Shown here: in pieces, positions 41,667 through 50,358 of the stretch | Layout of the letters: each line of letters starts with the position of its first letter | Numbering within the stretch: position 1 is the first letter of the stretch | Source of the DNA: Opitutaceae bacterium | Lineage (GTDB): Bacteria > Verrucomicrobiota > Verrucomicrobiia > Opitutales > Opitutaceae | Reading direction: 5' to 3' | Assembly (NCBI GenBank): GCA_016795565.1 | Contig: JAEUGW010000023.1 | Coordinates: forward strand, 1-64,000 | Length of the DNA: 64,000 bases | Notes under the pieces: generated by a model | The model's input: the letters and a program-made list of their open reading frames with translations, nothing else | What the model was told of the DNA's origin: nothing | Databases searched by the model: none | Program-made: the position numbers and the translations under genes

Positions 41667-42923
41667 ATGCTCTGGACCACTCTCGGCCTCACGCTCATCA
41701 GCCTGGCGATCGGCCGGCTGCTGCTCGGCCTGATCGCCGCCGCGCAGCGGGTCCGCGCCGAGGCCGGCCGCCGCGAGATTGAGCTGACGCGCCTGCGCGA
41801 GGAGCTGGCCGCCGCGCGCGCCCACCACCGCCGGCTCGCCGAGGATCCGCTCCCGTGGAACGGCTACCGCAAGTTTGTCGTGAGCCGCAAGACCGTGGAA
41901 AGCCCGAGCGTCTGCAGCTTCCACCTGAAGCCGCACGACGCCCGGCCGCTGCCCGCCTTCAAGCCCGGCCAGCACCTGACCTTCCGCCTGCCCGGCGCGT
42001 CCGGACAGGGCCCTCTGGTGCGCTGCTACAGCCTGAGCGACCGCGCGCACGCGGGCCACTACCGCGTGAGCATCAAGCGCGCGCTGCCCCCGCCCGGCGC
42101 GGCGGCGGCCCCCGCCGGGCGCACCTCGGCGCTGTTTCACGACGTCATCCGGGAAGGCGACCTGCTCGACGTGCGCGCACCGGCGGGAAACTTCTGCCTC
42201 GATCCGGCGGAGACGGATCCGGTGGTGCTGATCGGCGGCGGCATCGGCATCACGCCGCTCTACAGCATGCTCGCCACGCTGGCGCAGCAGCGCAGCCGGC
42301 GCACGGTCTGGTTCTTCCACGGCGCGCAAAACCGCCGCGAGCTGCTGTTCGCCGTCGAGCTGGCGGCGCTGTTGCGCGACCATCCGCACTTCAACGTGCG
42401 CTTCTGCCTCTCCCGGCCCGACCCCGGCGACCGCCTGGGCACGGACTATCATCACGCGGGCCGGATCACCGCGGAGCTGTTGCGGCGCGAGCTGCCATCC
42501 AGCAATTTCCGGTTCTACTACTGTGGCCCGGGGCCGATGATGGAGGAGCTCGCGACCGGGCTGAAAGCCTGGGGCGTGCCCGAAACCCACCTGCACTGCG
42601 AGGCGTTTGGCCCGTTGAGCTTCAAGCGCCCCGACCCGGCCGCCGGGGCCGCGCCCGCCGCGGGCAAGGCCCCGCTGGTGAGTTTTCGCCAGAGCGGGCG
42701 GACCCTGCCGTGGGACGGGAGCTGCGCCACGCTGCTGGATCTCGCCGAGCTGGCCGGGATTGCGATTCCCTCCGGCTGCCGCGCAGGCAACTGCGGGACC
42801 TGCGCCGTGGCGGTGCAGGCGGGCGAGACGGACTACCTCCAGCCGCCCGGGTTTTCCCCGGAAGCGCGCACCTGCCTGACCTGTCTCGCCCGGCCCAAGG
42901 GAGACCTGGTGCTGGAGGCGTGA
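41667..42923 (+). CDS. Membrane-anchored NAD(P)H oxidoreductase with C-terminal [2Fe-2S] ferredoxin domain
   Basis: 418 aa. Residues 3-25 are a membrane anchor, followed by a charged helix (30-60). The FAD domain (65-180) has RCYSLSDR for flavin binding. The NAD-binding domain (about 185-300) has VVLIGGGIGITPLYSML and FYYCGPGPMM. The C-terminal ferredoxin domain has CRAGNCGTC and a later Cys in ARTCLTC. Such reductases pass electrons from NAD(P)H through flavin to the [2Fe-2S] centre. With a single N-terminal anchor it resembles NqrF in topology, but the ferredoxin is at the other end. A probable electron entry point for the cytochrome cluster. Confidence 0.88.
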   Translation: MLWTTLGLTLISLAIGRLLLGLIAAAQRVRAEAGRREIELTRLREELAAARAHHRRLAEDPLPWNGYRKFVVSRKTVESPSVCSFHLKPHDARPLPAFKPGQHLTFRLPGASGQGPLVRCYSLSDRAHAGHYRVSIKRALPPPGAAAAPAGRTSALFHDVIREGDLLDVRAPAGNFCLDPAETDPVVLIGGGIGITPLYSMLATLAQQRSRRTVWFFHGAQNRRELLFAVELAALLRDHPHFNVRFCLSRPDPGDRLGTDYHHAGRITAELLRRELPSSNFRFYYCGPGPMMEELATGLKAWGVPETHLHCEAFGPLSFKRPDPAAGAAPAAGKAPLVSFRQSGRTLPWDGSCATLLDLAELAGIAIPSGCRAGNCGTCAVAVQAGETDYLQPPGFSPEARTCLTCLARPKGDLVLEA

Positions 42924-42928
42924 ATACC

Positions 42929-42990
42929 GTGGCACGGGTCTCCGCCCCGTGGGACGCGCTCTCGGCGCACGGGTCGGAGACCCGTGCCAC
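42929..42990. repeat. Long palindromic repeat after the reductase gene
   Basis: GTGGCACGGGTCTCCG and CGGAGACCCGTGCCAC are perfect 16-base arms, with a second inner pair CCCCGTG/GCACGGG-like. It sits between convergent genes and may also stop transcription. Style matches 9523-9584. Confidence 0.8.
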
Positions 42991-43007
42991 CCTAAAGGCG
43001 GGCGGTG

Positions 43008-43727
43008 TTACTTGGCCGTGGTCGGGGCGGTCAGGGAGACGCGGATCACGCCGCGCCATTCCTTGGCGCCGTATTCCACGGCCTTGTCCTCGGGATAAAG
43101 CAGATCCAGCGCCGCCTTCACGCCGGGGCGGAAGGTCGCGGGATCACCGTGGCAGGCGAGGCAGGACTGCGAGGCGGCGATGGGGCGATACACGCGCCAC
43201 TCGACCGGCTGGCCGGCCCGCTCCACTTTTTGCACGAGCATCTTGTCCGGGGATTCATCGGCCATGAGCTGGGTGTGAATCTTGTCCAACGCCGCGGCGT
43301 CGGCGGCGTCGGGGGCGTTGCGCGGGTCCCGCAGCATCAGGCTGGTCCGCTTGATGGCGGTGACGGTGGGCTTGCCCGCGACGGGCTTCGGCAGCTCGAG
43401 GCTCTTGAGGTGCATGATGCTGACGGTCTGCGCGATTTCGCGGGTCGCCAGCTCCTGGTTGACCTCGGAGATCATCATGCCGCCGATGCGCTCGATCATC
43501 TTGAAGCCGTATTGGGCGATGTCCTTGACGGCGGGATCGTCGCTGTTGACGAAGGTGGCGGTGCTGCCGTCGGCCTTGGCGGCGGTGTTCGAGCCGGCCG
43601 CGTCGAAATAGGTGACCGAGCCCTGGGGCTGGGCGGCGGGTTTCTCCGCGTTGTCCGCCGCGGACAATCCCGACAGCAGCAGGCTTCCAACCAGGGTAGT
43701 GACCAAGGCGTTCTGGGGCAATTTCAT
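43008..43727 (-). CDS. Secreted monoheme DUF3365 (Tll0287-like) protein
   Basis: 239 aa, signal peptide at residues 1-24 (NALVTTLVGSLLLSGLSAA). The body contains LMLRDPRNAPDAADAAALDKI, VEWRVYRPIAASQSCLACHGDP and a late EWRGVIRVSL, the pattern of DUF3365/Tll0287-like sensor or heme domains; CLACH is the single c-type heme site. The start is the ATG at 43727 (MKLPQNAL); nine extra upstream codons are possible. It probably shares the redox function of the neighbouring cytochromes, perhaps as a sensor. YceI lies just upstream on the same strand. Confidence 0.8.
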   Translation of the reverse strand: MKLPQNALVTTLVGSLLLSGLSAADNAEKPAAQPQGSVTYFDAAGSNTAAKADGSTATFVNSDDPAVKDIAQYGFKMIERIGGMMISEVNQELATREIAQTVSIMHLKSLELPKPVAGKPTVTAIKRTSLMLRDPRNAPDAADAAALDKIHTQLMADESPDKMLVQKVERAGQPVEWRVYRPIAASQSCLACHGDPATFRPGVKAALDLLYPEDKAVEYGAKEWRGVIRVSLTAPTTAK

Positions 43728-43784
43728 GGGCAAAACACCAACCGGCGGGGCCAAGAACGCAAGCCTGCTTTGGCTCCGGGGCTC

Positions 43785-44339
43785 TTACTTGGCCGGAACG
43801 TCCACCGGAGCGCCGGTGAACTTGAAGCGGACCTTCACTTCGGGCGATACGCTGAAAAGGAAGGCCTTGCGGATGACCTTCAGGTTCCAGTTCCGGTAAT
43901 CCAAGGTCGTCTCGCCGGTGATGACGTAGGCGTCGCCCTCGCGGGTGACGCTGACCGGAAACTCGATGCGCTCGGTCGCGCCGTGGAAAATCAAGCGGCC
44001 GGAGGCCTGGCCCTGGCCGTCGGGCGTCACCGCGAGGTTGCCCAGCTCGAAACGGCCCTCGGGCGCGCCGCCGCCGAGCCACTTGATCATCTCGGCATCG
44101 CGGTCGGTGCTGCCGGTCTTGAGGTCGGCAAACTTGAAGGTGAACACGGCGCTTTTGATCTTCCCGGCCTCCTCCGTCACCTTGGCCTCGTAGGCATCGA
44201 GGTGGGCGGTGAAGTTCTTCGTCGCATCCACGTCCACATCCACGAAGGAGCGACCGCGGTCCACCTTGAGCGGGCGCTCCGCGGCGGCGAGAACGAGGGG
44301 CAGAAGACAAAGCGGGGCGAGCAGGCGGAGGCGCTTCAT
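43785..44339 (-). CDS. YceI-family periplasmic lipid-binding protein
   Basis: 184 aa with signal peptide (KRLRLLAPLCLLPLVLAAAE) and a YceI lipocalin-like barrel: SFVDVDVDATKNFTAHLD, SAVFTFKFADLKTGSTDRDAEMIKWL, GRLIFHGATERIEFPVSVTREG and GETTLDYRNWNL. Family members bind polyprenoids or amphiphiles; some are linked to quinone-related redox systems. Same strand as the DUF3365 gene, 57 bases upstream, probably one transcript. Confidence 0.85.
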   Translation of the reverse strand: MKRLRLLAPLCLLPLVLAAAERPLKVDRGRSFVDVDVDATKNFTAHLDAYEAKVTEEAGKIKSAVFTFKFADLKTGSTDRDAEMIKWLGGGAPEGRFELGNLAVTPDGQGQASGRLIFHGATERIEFPVSVTREGDAYVITGETTLDYRNWNLKVIRKAFLFSVSPEVKVRFKFTGAPVDVPAK

Positions 44340-44651
44340 GGCAAAAGGCAGTGTGTGGGTCGGGGCTCAGACCGCAAACCCGGGTTTGGGTGCCATCGGG
44401 AGGCGATGGCTTGGTGGAACCTGCGCTCCGCGCGGGTTAAGAGCCTATCCGAATAATGGTCTGTCCTGTAGCGGCGGTCTATGACCGCCGAACGATCACC
44501 ACCCCGCGCTCGACGGCGGTCATAGACCGCCGCTACAGAAAACCTGGCTGCCAAGAATAGGTTATTCGGATAGGTTCCACCCGCCGGCCCCATCCAGAGG
44601 CTTGCACTGCCGCACGCGGCGCGGCAGCTTCGGCGGCAGTCGCCCCACCCC
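44340..44651. other. Intergenic region with a long palindromic element
   Basis: Holds the family P element at 44440-44577 and otherwise no recognisable gene. It separates yceI from the divergent Mpo1-like gene. Confidence 0.6.
44440..44577. repeat. Nested palindromic element, copy 1 (family P)
   Basis: Outer arms AGAGCCTATCCGAA... and TTCGGATAGG; inner arms CTGTAGCGGCGGTCTATGAC and the complementary GTCATAGACCGCCGCTACAG. A second copy lies inverted at 57754-57892, similar along its whole length, including the asymmetric AACGATCACCAC and AAAACC-GGCTGCC segments. Confidence 0.9.
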
Positions 44652-45134
44652 ATGGCCGCCCCGCGCAAATCCGCCGACCAATGGTTCGCCGAGTATGGCG
44701 AGAGCCACCAGGACGACACGAACGAGGCGATCCACTGGATCTGCGTGCCGGTCATATTTTTCAGCGTGATGGGCCTGCTGTGGTCCATCCCGGTGCCGCC
44801 GGCCATCGCCGGCTCGCTGCCGTGGTTCAACTGGCTGCACCCGCTGCTGGTGGCGGCGCTGGTGTTCTACTTCCGCCTGTCGGCGCCACTGGCCTTCGGG
44901 CTGCTGGCTTTCGTCGCGGGGTGCTATTGCGCCATCGAGGGCCTAGTCCTGCTCGGCTGGCGGCCGGTCTGGCAGATTTGTCTGGGGCTGTTCGTGCTGG
45001 CGTGGATCGGCCAGTTCATCGGCCACAAGATCGAGGGCAAGAAACCGTCGTTCTTCAAGGACGTGGTCTTCCTACTCATCGGCCCCGCGTGGCTGATGCA
45101 CTTCATCTATAAGAAGCTGGGTATCGCGTATTGA
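44652..45134 (+). CDS. Mpo1/DUF962-family membrane protein
   Basis: 160 aa with four membrane segments. The start, SADQWFAEYGESHQDDTNEAIHWICVPVIFFSVMG, carries the family Y...H....N...H..G/C-P pattern, and the end has IGQFIGHKIEGKKPSFFKD...L.GPAWLMHF with conserved His. The yeast relative Mpo1 is an Fe-dependent dioxygenase in alpha-oxidation of 2-hydroxy fatty acids; bacterial members are mostly uncharacterised, so activity here is inferred from family. Stands alone. Confidence 0.85.
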   Translation: MAAPRKSADQWFAEYGESHQDDTNEAIHWICVPVIFFSVMGLLWSIPVPPAIAGSLPWFNWLHPLLVAALVFYFRLSAPLAFGLLAFVAGCYCAIEGLVLLGWRPVWQICLGLFVLAWIGQFIGHKIEGKKPSFFKDVVFLLIGPAWLMHFIYKKLGIAY

Positions 45135-45418
45135 GGTGCACCCAGGGAGGCGGGACCATCAGTCCCGCGCGTGTAACCAACGCCAAGCCTCGCGGAACCG
45201 GGGGGTATTTTCAAACCCGGCTTGTCATCCCGAGACAGACCAGCAAGCGGGAGGCTTGCGTGGAACACGCCAAGGCATTGTCATGCTGAGCGTAGCGAAG
45301 CATCCATCGCGATGTCCGCAGGCGGTTGTGCCGATGGATTCTTCACTTCGTTCAGAATGACAGGAAAGCGGTTCTTGGTGGGTTTGAAAACATTCCCCCA
45401 TGGCCCCTCCTCCACAAA
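45135..45418. other. Intergenic repeat-rich region
   Basis: Contains a family E repeat (45280-45361) and another palindromic-looking block around 45225-45270 (GTCATCCCGAGACAGACC, GCAAGCGGGAGGCTTGC). No gene is supported. Confidence 0.5.
45280..45361. repeat. Dispersed palindromic repeat, copy 2 (family E)
   Basis: GTCATGCTGAGCGTAGCGAA at the left and CTTCGTTCAGAATGAC at the right, with CCGATGGATTCTTCA inside, as in copies 1825-1906 and 57650-57742. Confidence 0.8.
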
Positions 45419-45883
45419 TCACCCCCGCCCGCCGCGCAGCAACACGATGTTGGAGAGGTCGTTCTTCTCGAACTCCGCCCAGAGCCGGTCCTCGATCTTC
45501 TTGAGCCGGTCGTCGCGGGACGGCGCCGGCTCGACACCGGGGGTGTCCATCGCCCGCTTCACCTGGTCGCCCTCGATGTCGCGATCGGCCAGGCGCGTGA
45601 CCAGTTCGTGCCAGAAAACATCATTTTGGAACTCGCTCTGGATTTCGCGGACGCGGTCGTCCTCCGACAGCTTCGGTGCCGGTTGCAGGCTGCCGTCGTC
45701 CATGGTTTCGACCAAATCCGCGCAGCCCGCGGCGGTGGCCAGTTCCAGCAGCTTCTGGTCGAGCTCGTAGTAGCGCTTGGCGGCGGCGGTGTCCTCGCCC
45801 TGGTAGCCGGTGACGGTCCACATGCCGAGGTGCACGAGTTCGAGCAACTGGCGGTATTCCTTGGCGGTGAAGGCGGCTTTCAT
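45419..45883 (-). CDS. Hypothetical acidic cytoplasmic protein
   Basis: 154 aa; no signal peptide, membrane segment or recognised domain. It begins [27 protein letters not shown] and is highly charged and helical ([42 protein letters not shown]). The start is the ATG at 45883; longer frame upstream covers the glyS promoter region. It is divergent from glyS. Function unknown. Confidence 0.65.
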   Translation of the reverse strand: MKAAFTAKEYRQLLELVHLGMWTVTGYQGEDTAAAKRYYELDQKLLELATAAGCADLVETMDDGSLQPAPKLSEDDRVREIQSEFQNDVFWHELVTRLADRDIEGDQVKRAMDTPGVEPAPSRDDRLKKIEDRLWAEFEKNDLSNIVLLRGGRG

Positions 45884-46019
45884 GCCGGCCACCCTTGCCC
45901 GCCCGCCCCGCCCCGCAAGCGCGAAGTGGATGACAAGACCCGGCCTTGACCGCCGCGGGGCGGGGGCCTTTGCTCGGCGGCTGCTCCCCACATCCAGTTG
46001 GGGGCGATCCTTACCAACC

Positions 46020-47546
46020 ATGTCCTCTCCCGCCGATTCCGCCAACCTCATGGAAGCCGTCGTGTCGCTCGCCAAGCGCCGCGGCTTCATCTACCCGTCC
46101 TCCGAGATTTACGGCGGCCTCAACGGTTTCTTCGACTACGGCCCGCTGGGCTCCGAGCTGAAGAAGAACATCCGCGACTGCTGGTGGAACGACCTGGTGC
46201 GCCGCCGCGACGACGTCGTCGGCCTCGAATCCTCCATCATCATGCACCCGAAGGTCTGGGAGGCGTCCGGCCACGTCGCCGGCTTCACCGACCCGCTGGT
46301 GGACTGCAAGGTGAGCAAGCAGCGCTACCGCGCCGACCAGCTGTTCTGGGCCGCCGTCGTGGTGGACGGCAAGACCGTCGGCCACGTCTCCGCCCTCGAG
46401 AGCGAAAAGACCGGCGAGGAGCTGCAGGCCGCCGCCGAGACCTTCAAGCGCAAGAAGGCCATCACCGGCACGCTCGCCCCCGTCACGCCGAAGGATTTCA
46501 CCGAGGCCACCGAGGCCGAGATCCCGCTCATCCCCTCGCCCGCCACCGGCGAGCCGGGCAGCCTGACGCCGCCGCGCGCCTTCAACATGATGTTCGAGAC
46601 GAATGTCGGCGCGCTCAAGGACGCCTCGTCCGTCGCCTACCTGCGGCCCGAGACGGCGCAGGGCATGTTCGTGGACTTCAAGAACGTCGTGGACACCACC
46701 CGCGTGAAGCTGCCCTTCGGCATCGCGCAAATCGGCAAGTCGTTCCGCAACGAGATCACGCCGCGCAACTACATCTTCCGCTCGCGCGAGTTCGAGCAGA
46801 TGGAGATGGAGTATTTCATCCACGAGGACGCCGACTGGGCCAAGTGCCACGAGGAGTGGATCGTGTGGTGCGAAACCTGGCTGAAGAGCATCGGCCTGCC
46901 CGCCTCGCACCTCTCGCGCTACGCCCACCCGAAGGAGAAGCTCGCGTTCTACTCCAAGGGCACGGTGGACATCATGTTCAAGTATCCCTTCGGCGTGCAG
47001 GAGCTGTGGGGCATCGCCGCCCGCGGCAACTACGACCTCGGCCAGCACGCCACGGCCTCGGGCAAGCCGCAGGAGCTGTTCGACGAGGCGACGAAGAAAA
47101 AGTTCGTGCCGCACGTCATCGAGCCCGCGGTCGGCGTGGACCGCATTTTGCTCGCTGTGCTCTGTGCCGGCTACGCGGAGGAGGACGTCAAGGACGAGAA
47201 GGGTAACGTCGAGAAGCGCACGGTGCTGCGGTTCTCGCCGCGCATCGCGCCGGTGAAGGTCGCCGTGCTGCCGCTGCTCAAGAACAAGGAGCAGCTCACC
47301 GGCCGCGCCCAGGCGCTCTACAAGAAGCTCCAGCGCCGCTACGCCGTGCAATACGACGACGGCGGCGCCATCGGCAAACGCTACCGCCGCCAGGACGAGG
47401 CCGGCACGCCGTGGTGCGTGACCATCGACTTCGACACGATCGAGAAGCCCGGCGACACCTTCACCCTGCGCGAGCGCGATACGATGGCCCAGCGCCGCAT
47501 CACCGAAGCCGAGCTCTTCGCGCTGTTGGACGCGCAGGTTTACTGA
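46020..47546 (+). CDS. glyQS: Glycyl-tRNA synthetase (single-chain, eukaryote-like type)
   Basis: 508-aa class II synthetase charging tRNA-Gly. Motif elements: [27 protein letters not shown] at the start; [14 protein letters not shown] and [28 protein letters not shown] (motif 2); [16 protein letters not shown] (motif 3, with Val replacing the usual Ser/Gly); the C-terminal anticodon domain from about residue 410. The start is the ATG at 46020 ([15 protein letters not shown]); the open frame begins earlier. The end overlaps a convergent gene by seven bases. Confidence 0.95.
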   Translation: MSSPADSANLMEAVVSLAKRRGFIYPSSEIYGGLNGFFDYGPLGSELKKNIRDCWWNDLVRRRDDVVGLESSIIMHPKVWEASGHVAGFTDPLVDCKVSKQRYRADQLFWAAVVVDGKTVGHVSALESEKTGEELQAAAETFKRKKAITGTLAPVTPKDFTEATEAEIPLIPSPATGEPGSLTPPRAFNMMFETNVGALKDASSVAYLRPETAQGMFVDFKNVVDTTRVKLPFGIAQIGKSFRNEITPRNYIFRSREFEQMEMEYFIHEDADWAKCHEEWIVWCETWLKSIGLPASHLSRYAHPKEKLAFYSKGTVDIMFKYPFGVQELWGIAARGNYDLGQHATASGKPQELFDEATKKKFVPHVIEPAVGVDRILLAVLCAGYAEEDVKDEKGNVEKRTVLRFSPRIAPVKVAVLPLLKNKEQLTGRAQALYKKLQRRYAVQYDDGGAIGKRYRRQDEAGTPWCVTIDFDTIEKPGDTFTLRERDTMAQRRITEAELFALLDAQVY

Positions 47547-47938
47547 GCGGGCGGGGAGCCGCGCCGCGCCGCGCTGAGCCGCATCATCTCGTCGAGGTCG
47601 GCGGCCGGCCGGATTTCCCACGGGCCGAACGTCACGCCCGGATGCCGGGAGATGAGCTCGACCGCGTGGTTCAGGTCGCGCGCCTCGAGGATCAGGATGC
47701 CGCCGATCTGTTCCTTGGTCTCGGTGAAGGGCCCGTCCGTCGCCACCACCTTGCCGTTCACGCAGCGCAGCAGCATGCCGGCACTCGGCGGCTGGAGCGC
47801 ATGGCCGCCCGTGAAGTGGCCGTTGGCGCGGAGGTGGTCGTCGTAGGCGAAGCACCGGTCCATCATCGCGTGCATTTCCTTTTCCGGCGTGGTCGCAAAG
47901 AGCTTGGGATCGGCATAACCGAGGCAGATGAATTTCAT
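47540..47938 (-). CDS. YCII/DGPF-domain protein
   Basis: 132 aa of the YciI/PhnB-associated DGPF family: [15 protein letters not shown], then [39 protein letters not shown], the hallmark DGPF motif. Fold is a ferredoxin-like dimer; function poorly known. The same-strand gene upstream encodes an ECF sigma factor of the group that is usually paired with DGPF proteins, 91 bases away, so they are probably co-regulated. Convergent with glyQS, overlapping by seven bases. Confidence 0.88.
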   Translation of the reverse strand: MKFICLGYADPKLFATTPEKEMHAMMDRCFAYDDHLRANGHFTGGHALQPPSAGMLLRCVNGKVVATDGPFTETKEQIGGILILEARDLNHAVELISRHPGVTFGPWEIRPAADLDEMMRLSAARRGSPPAQ

Positions 47939-48029
47939 GGGGTCTTGGGTTGGGAGCGGGCCCGGAATTGGGCGCGTTCACCTACTGGTCGTTTGGCCGG
48001 GCGGATTTTCGACCGGCCGTTGAAAAATT

Positions 48030-49277
48030 TTATCCGAGCTCCTTGAGCCGGCCCTCCAGGTGGCGCTGGTCCCGCTCGGAGGTCGCGAGCGCCAAAGCGC
48101 GGCGGCAGGCCTCGCGCGCGTCCTCCACCCGGCCGAGCCGACGGCAGAAATCCGCCCGCGTGGCGTGGGCCAGATGATAATCGAGCAGTTCGCCGCGTGC
48201 CAACAGCCCGTCCACCAGCGCCAGCCCCGCCGCCGGGCCCGCGACCCGCGCCACTGCGACCGCGCGATTCAGGGCGATGACCGGCGAAGGCTGCATCTCC
48301 AGCAGCGCATCATACAGGGCGCATATCTGCCGCCAGTCGGTCTCCTCCGCCCGCCGCGCCCCGGCGTGCACGGCCGCGATCGCCGCCTGCAGGGTGTAGG
48401 GGCCGAATCGCCGCGTCGCCAGCGCCTGCTCCACCAGCGCGACCCCCTCGGCAATCAGCGTCCGGTCCCAGGCGGAGCGATCCTGGTCTTCCAGCCGCAC
48501 GAGGTCGCCGGCGGCGTCCGCGCGGGCCGCCCGGCGCGACTCCTGCAACACCATGAGCGCGAGCAGCCCCGTGGCCTCGGGCTCCGGCAACAGCCCGTGC
48601 AGCACACGGCCGAGCCGGATGGCTTCGGTGGAAAGCTCCACCCGCGTCAGGGACGCGCCCGACGAGGCGGAGTAGCCCTCGTTGAACAGCAGGTAAACCA
48701 CGGCCAGCACCGCGTGCAGCCGCCCGGGCAGCTCCGCCCCCGCCGGCACCTGATACGGGATGCGCTCGTCGCGGATCTTCGCCTTCGCGCGCACGATGCG
48801 CTGCGCAATCGTCGGCGCCGAAACGAGGAAGGCGCGCGCGATTTCCTCGGTCGTCAGTCCGCACACCTCCCGCAGCGTCAGCGCCGTGCGGGCCTCGGGC
48901 GCGAGCGCCGGATGGCAACACGTGAAAATGAGCCTGAGCCGGTCGTCCGGCAACTCGTCGGCGGCGGCCGCAGGGCCGGGGCCCTCCGCGTGCAGCGCCG
49001 CGGCGATATGGTCGTGCGCGGCGTCGAACCTCGCGCGGCGGCGGAAGGCGTCGATCGCCTTGAAGCGCGCGGTGGAAATCAGCCAGGCCCGCGGATTCGC
49101 CGGGATGCCCGTCGCCGGCCAGGCTTGCAGGGCGGCGTTGAACGCGTCGTGCATCGCATCCTCCGCCGCCTCGAGGTTTCCCAGCAGGCGAACGAGCGTG
49201 GCCAGGATGCGGCCGGATTCCGCGCGGTAAACCGTGTCGAGATGCGCGCGAAGATCGCTCGGTGCGGGTTCGGACAT
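48030..49277 (-). CDS. ECF sigma factor with long C-terminal extension (ECF42-like)
   Basis: 415 aa. Region 2 (about 15-85: RILATLVRLLGNLEAAEDAMHDAFNAALQ...WLISTARFKAIDAFRR) and region 4 (about 115-175: LTLREVCGLTTEEIARAFLVSAPTIAQRIVRAKAKIRD) are typical ECF sigma. A long C-terminal helical, TPR-like extension (from about 185, LHAVLAVVYLLFNEGY...) ends in RRLGRVEDAREACRRALALA; this is the signature of the group partnered with DGPF proteins, and one lies next door. No anti-sigma factor is visible; the extension may regulate activity. Start is the ATG at 49277. Confidence 0.9.
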   Translation of the reverse strand: MSEPAPSDLRAHLDTVYRAESGRILATLVRLLGNLEAAEDAMHDAFNAALQAWPATGIPANPRAWLISTARFKAIDAFRRRARFDAAHDHIAAALHAEGPGPAAAADELPDDRLRLIFTCCHPALAPEARTALTLREVCGLTTEEIARAFLVSAPTIAQRIVRAKAKIRDERIPYQVPAGAELPGRLHAVLAVVYLLFNEGYSASSGASLTRVELSTEAIRLGRVLHGLLPEPEATGLLALMVLQESRRAARADAAGDLVRLEDQDRSAWDRTLIAEGVALVEQALATRRFGPYTLQAAIAAVHAGARRAEETDWRQICALYDALLEMQPSPVIALNRAVAVARVAGPAAGLALVDGLLARGELLDYHLAHATRADFCRRLGRVEDAREACRRALALATSERDQRHLEGRLKELG

Positions 49278-49414
49278 GCCAGCCTGAAGCGGAACCCAGG
49301 GACGCCCCCGGCGGCAAGCGCACATGAGCACCTCGCGCCGGTTTGCAGGCGGATCATCCCTGGATCGGCCAGTTTGTTTTTGCCCCGCCCAACCCGGCCG
49401 GTTTCAATGTGACC

Positions 49415-49990
49415 ATGTCCCCGCTCCGCCGCTCGCTCCCGGTCCTCGTTCTGTTCCTCGTGTTTGCCGGTCTGGTGCCGGCGGCGTTCGGCAAGGCCGG
49501 CCCGGATGAGCGCCGCGACAAGACCCGGGCGATGCGTGATGCCGTCCTGGCGGAGCTCTACCAGCAGAAGCCGGAGCTGAAGGCGCGGATCAGGAAGGCC
49601 GCGGGCTACGCCGTGTTCTCCAACGTCGGCGTGAACCTCGTGCTCGCCAGCTTCGCCGGCGGGCATGGCATCGTGGTGGACAAGAAGGGCAACGAGACCT
49701 TCATGAAGATGGGTTCGGCCGGGCTCGGCATCGGGCTCGGCGTGAAGGATTTTCGCGGCGTGTTCATCTTCCACGACAAGGCCAGGCTGCAGGCCTTCAT
49801 TGACAAGGGCTGGGACTTCAGCGGCCAGGCCGACGCCGCGGCGAAGTCCGACGACAAGGGCGCGCAACTCGCCCTGTCGGGGAATGTGATCGACGGCGTC
49901 GAGCTCTACCAGCTCACGAAGAACGGCCTCGCGCTGCAGGCCACGTTGCAAGGGACAAAATACTGGAAGGACCGCGACCTGAACGACTGA
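49415..49990 (+). CDS. Secreted SYLF-domain (lipid-binding YSC84-like) protein
   Basis: 191 aa with signal peptide (LRRSLPVLVLFLVFAGLVPAAFG, cleavage about residue 26). The body is a SYLF/Ysc84 domain: ARIRKAAGYAVFSNVGVNLVLASFAGGHGIVVDKKGNETFMKMGSAGLGIGLGVKDFRGVFIFHDK. Such domains bind phosphoinositide-like lipids in eukaryotes; bacterial role unknown. The start is the ATG at 49415; the open frame starts earlier. Confidence 0.85.
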   Translation: MSPLRRSLPVLVLFLVFAGLVPAAFGKAGPDERRDKTRAMRDAVLAELYQQKPELKARIRKAAGYAVFSNVGVNLVLASFAGGHGIVVDKKGNETFMKMGSAGLGIGLGVKDFRGVFIFHDKARLQAFIDKGWDFSGQADAAAKSDDKGAQLALSGNVIDGVELYQLTKNGLALQATLQGTKYWKDRDLND

Positions 49991-50021
49991 GCGCGGAACT
50001 TGGTTTGGCTCTTTTGCCCGC

Positions 50022-50084
50022 GCGGGCGGACACAAGGTCCGCCCCTACAGTGCCCATACACCCCGTAACTGATTTTAGTCCTTT
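50022..50084. repeat. Dispersed palindromic repeat, copy 2 (family A)
   Basis: GCGGGCGGAC-ACAAG-GTCCGCCCC plus the shared flank CAGTGCC...CCGTAACTGATTTTAGTC; partner of 6040-6102. Confidence 0.8.
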
Positions 50085-50159
50085 GTCATCGCGAGGCTCG
50101 CATAGCGGGCCGTGGCGATCCAGCTGGATTGCTTCGTCGCTCCGCTCCTCGCAATGACA
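50085..50159. repeat. Dispersed palindromic repeat, copy 2 (family B)
   Basis: TCATCGCGAGG at the left pairs with CCTCGCAATGA at the right; the core GCCGTGGCGATCCAGCTGGA is shared with 18272-18341, beside the CRISPR array. Confidence 0.8.
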
Positions 50160-50213
50160 GTCTAAAAGCTGTGGCGTTTGGGATAAAGCCCCTCCTGCCG
50201 TTTCAGAAAACAA

Positions 50214-50240
50214 TTTGTGGGAGCGACCTTGGTCGCGACA
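50214..50240. repeat. Dispersed palindromic repeat, copy 1 (family C)
   Basis: TGTGGGAGCGACCTTGGTCG followed by CGACA. A related copy (GTGGGAGCGGGCTTGCTCGC on the minus strand) lies at 57583-57611. Confidence 0.65.
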
Positions 50241-50358
50241 CTTTTTGTCGGCGGTGTGCTCCATCCCGCGGGTTTCCGGTTTCGGCGCCATGCCTCGCGG
50301 GGTGAGGGCACCCCGCCTACATCCGTATTTCTTTCGTCCGGGTTGCGTCCATGGCAGC

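Larger units (their letters stand above)
49991..50358. other. Composite repeat region
   Basis: No gene. Four different repeat types lie side by side: family A (50022-50084), family B (50085-50159), a GCGACC-TT-GGTCGC palindrome of family C (50214-50240) and a GC-rich unit near 50290-50325 (CCTCGCGGGGTGAGGGCACC). The repeats abut with little DNA between them. Confidence 0.7.

Noticed and set aside
43005..44456. 483-codon plus-strand frame opposite the DUF3365 and YceI genes
   Set aside because: Antisense of two well-supported genes with signal peptides and a heme motif.
49991..50358. Prophage or insertion-sequence remnant
   Set aside because: Only short palindromic repeats were found; no transposase or integrase fragments occur anywhere in the window.
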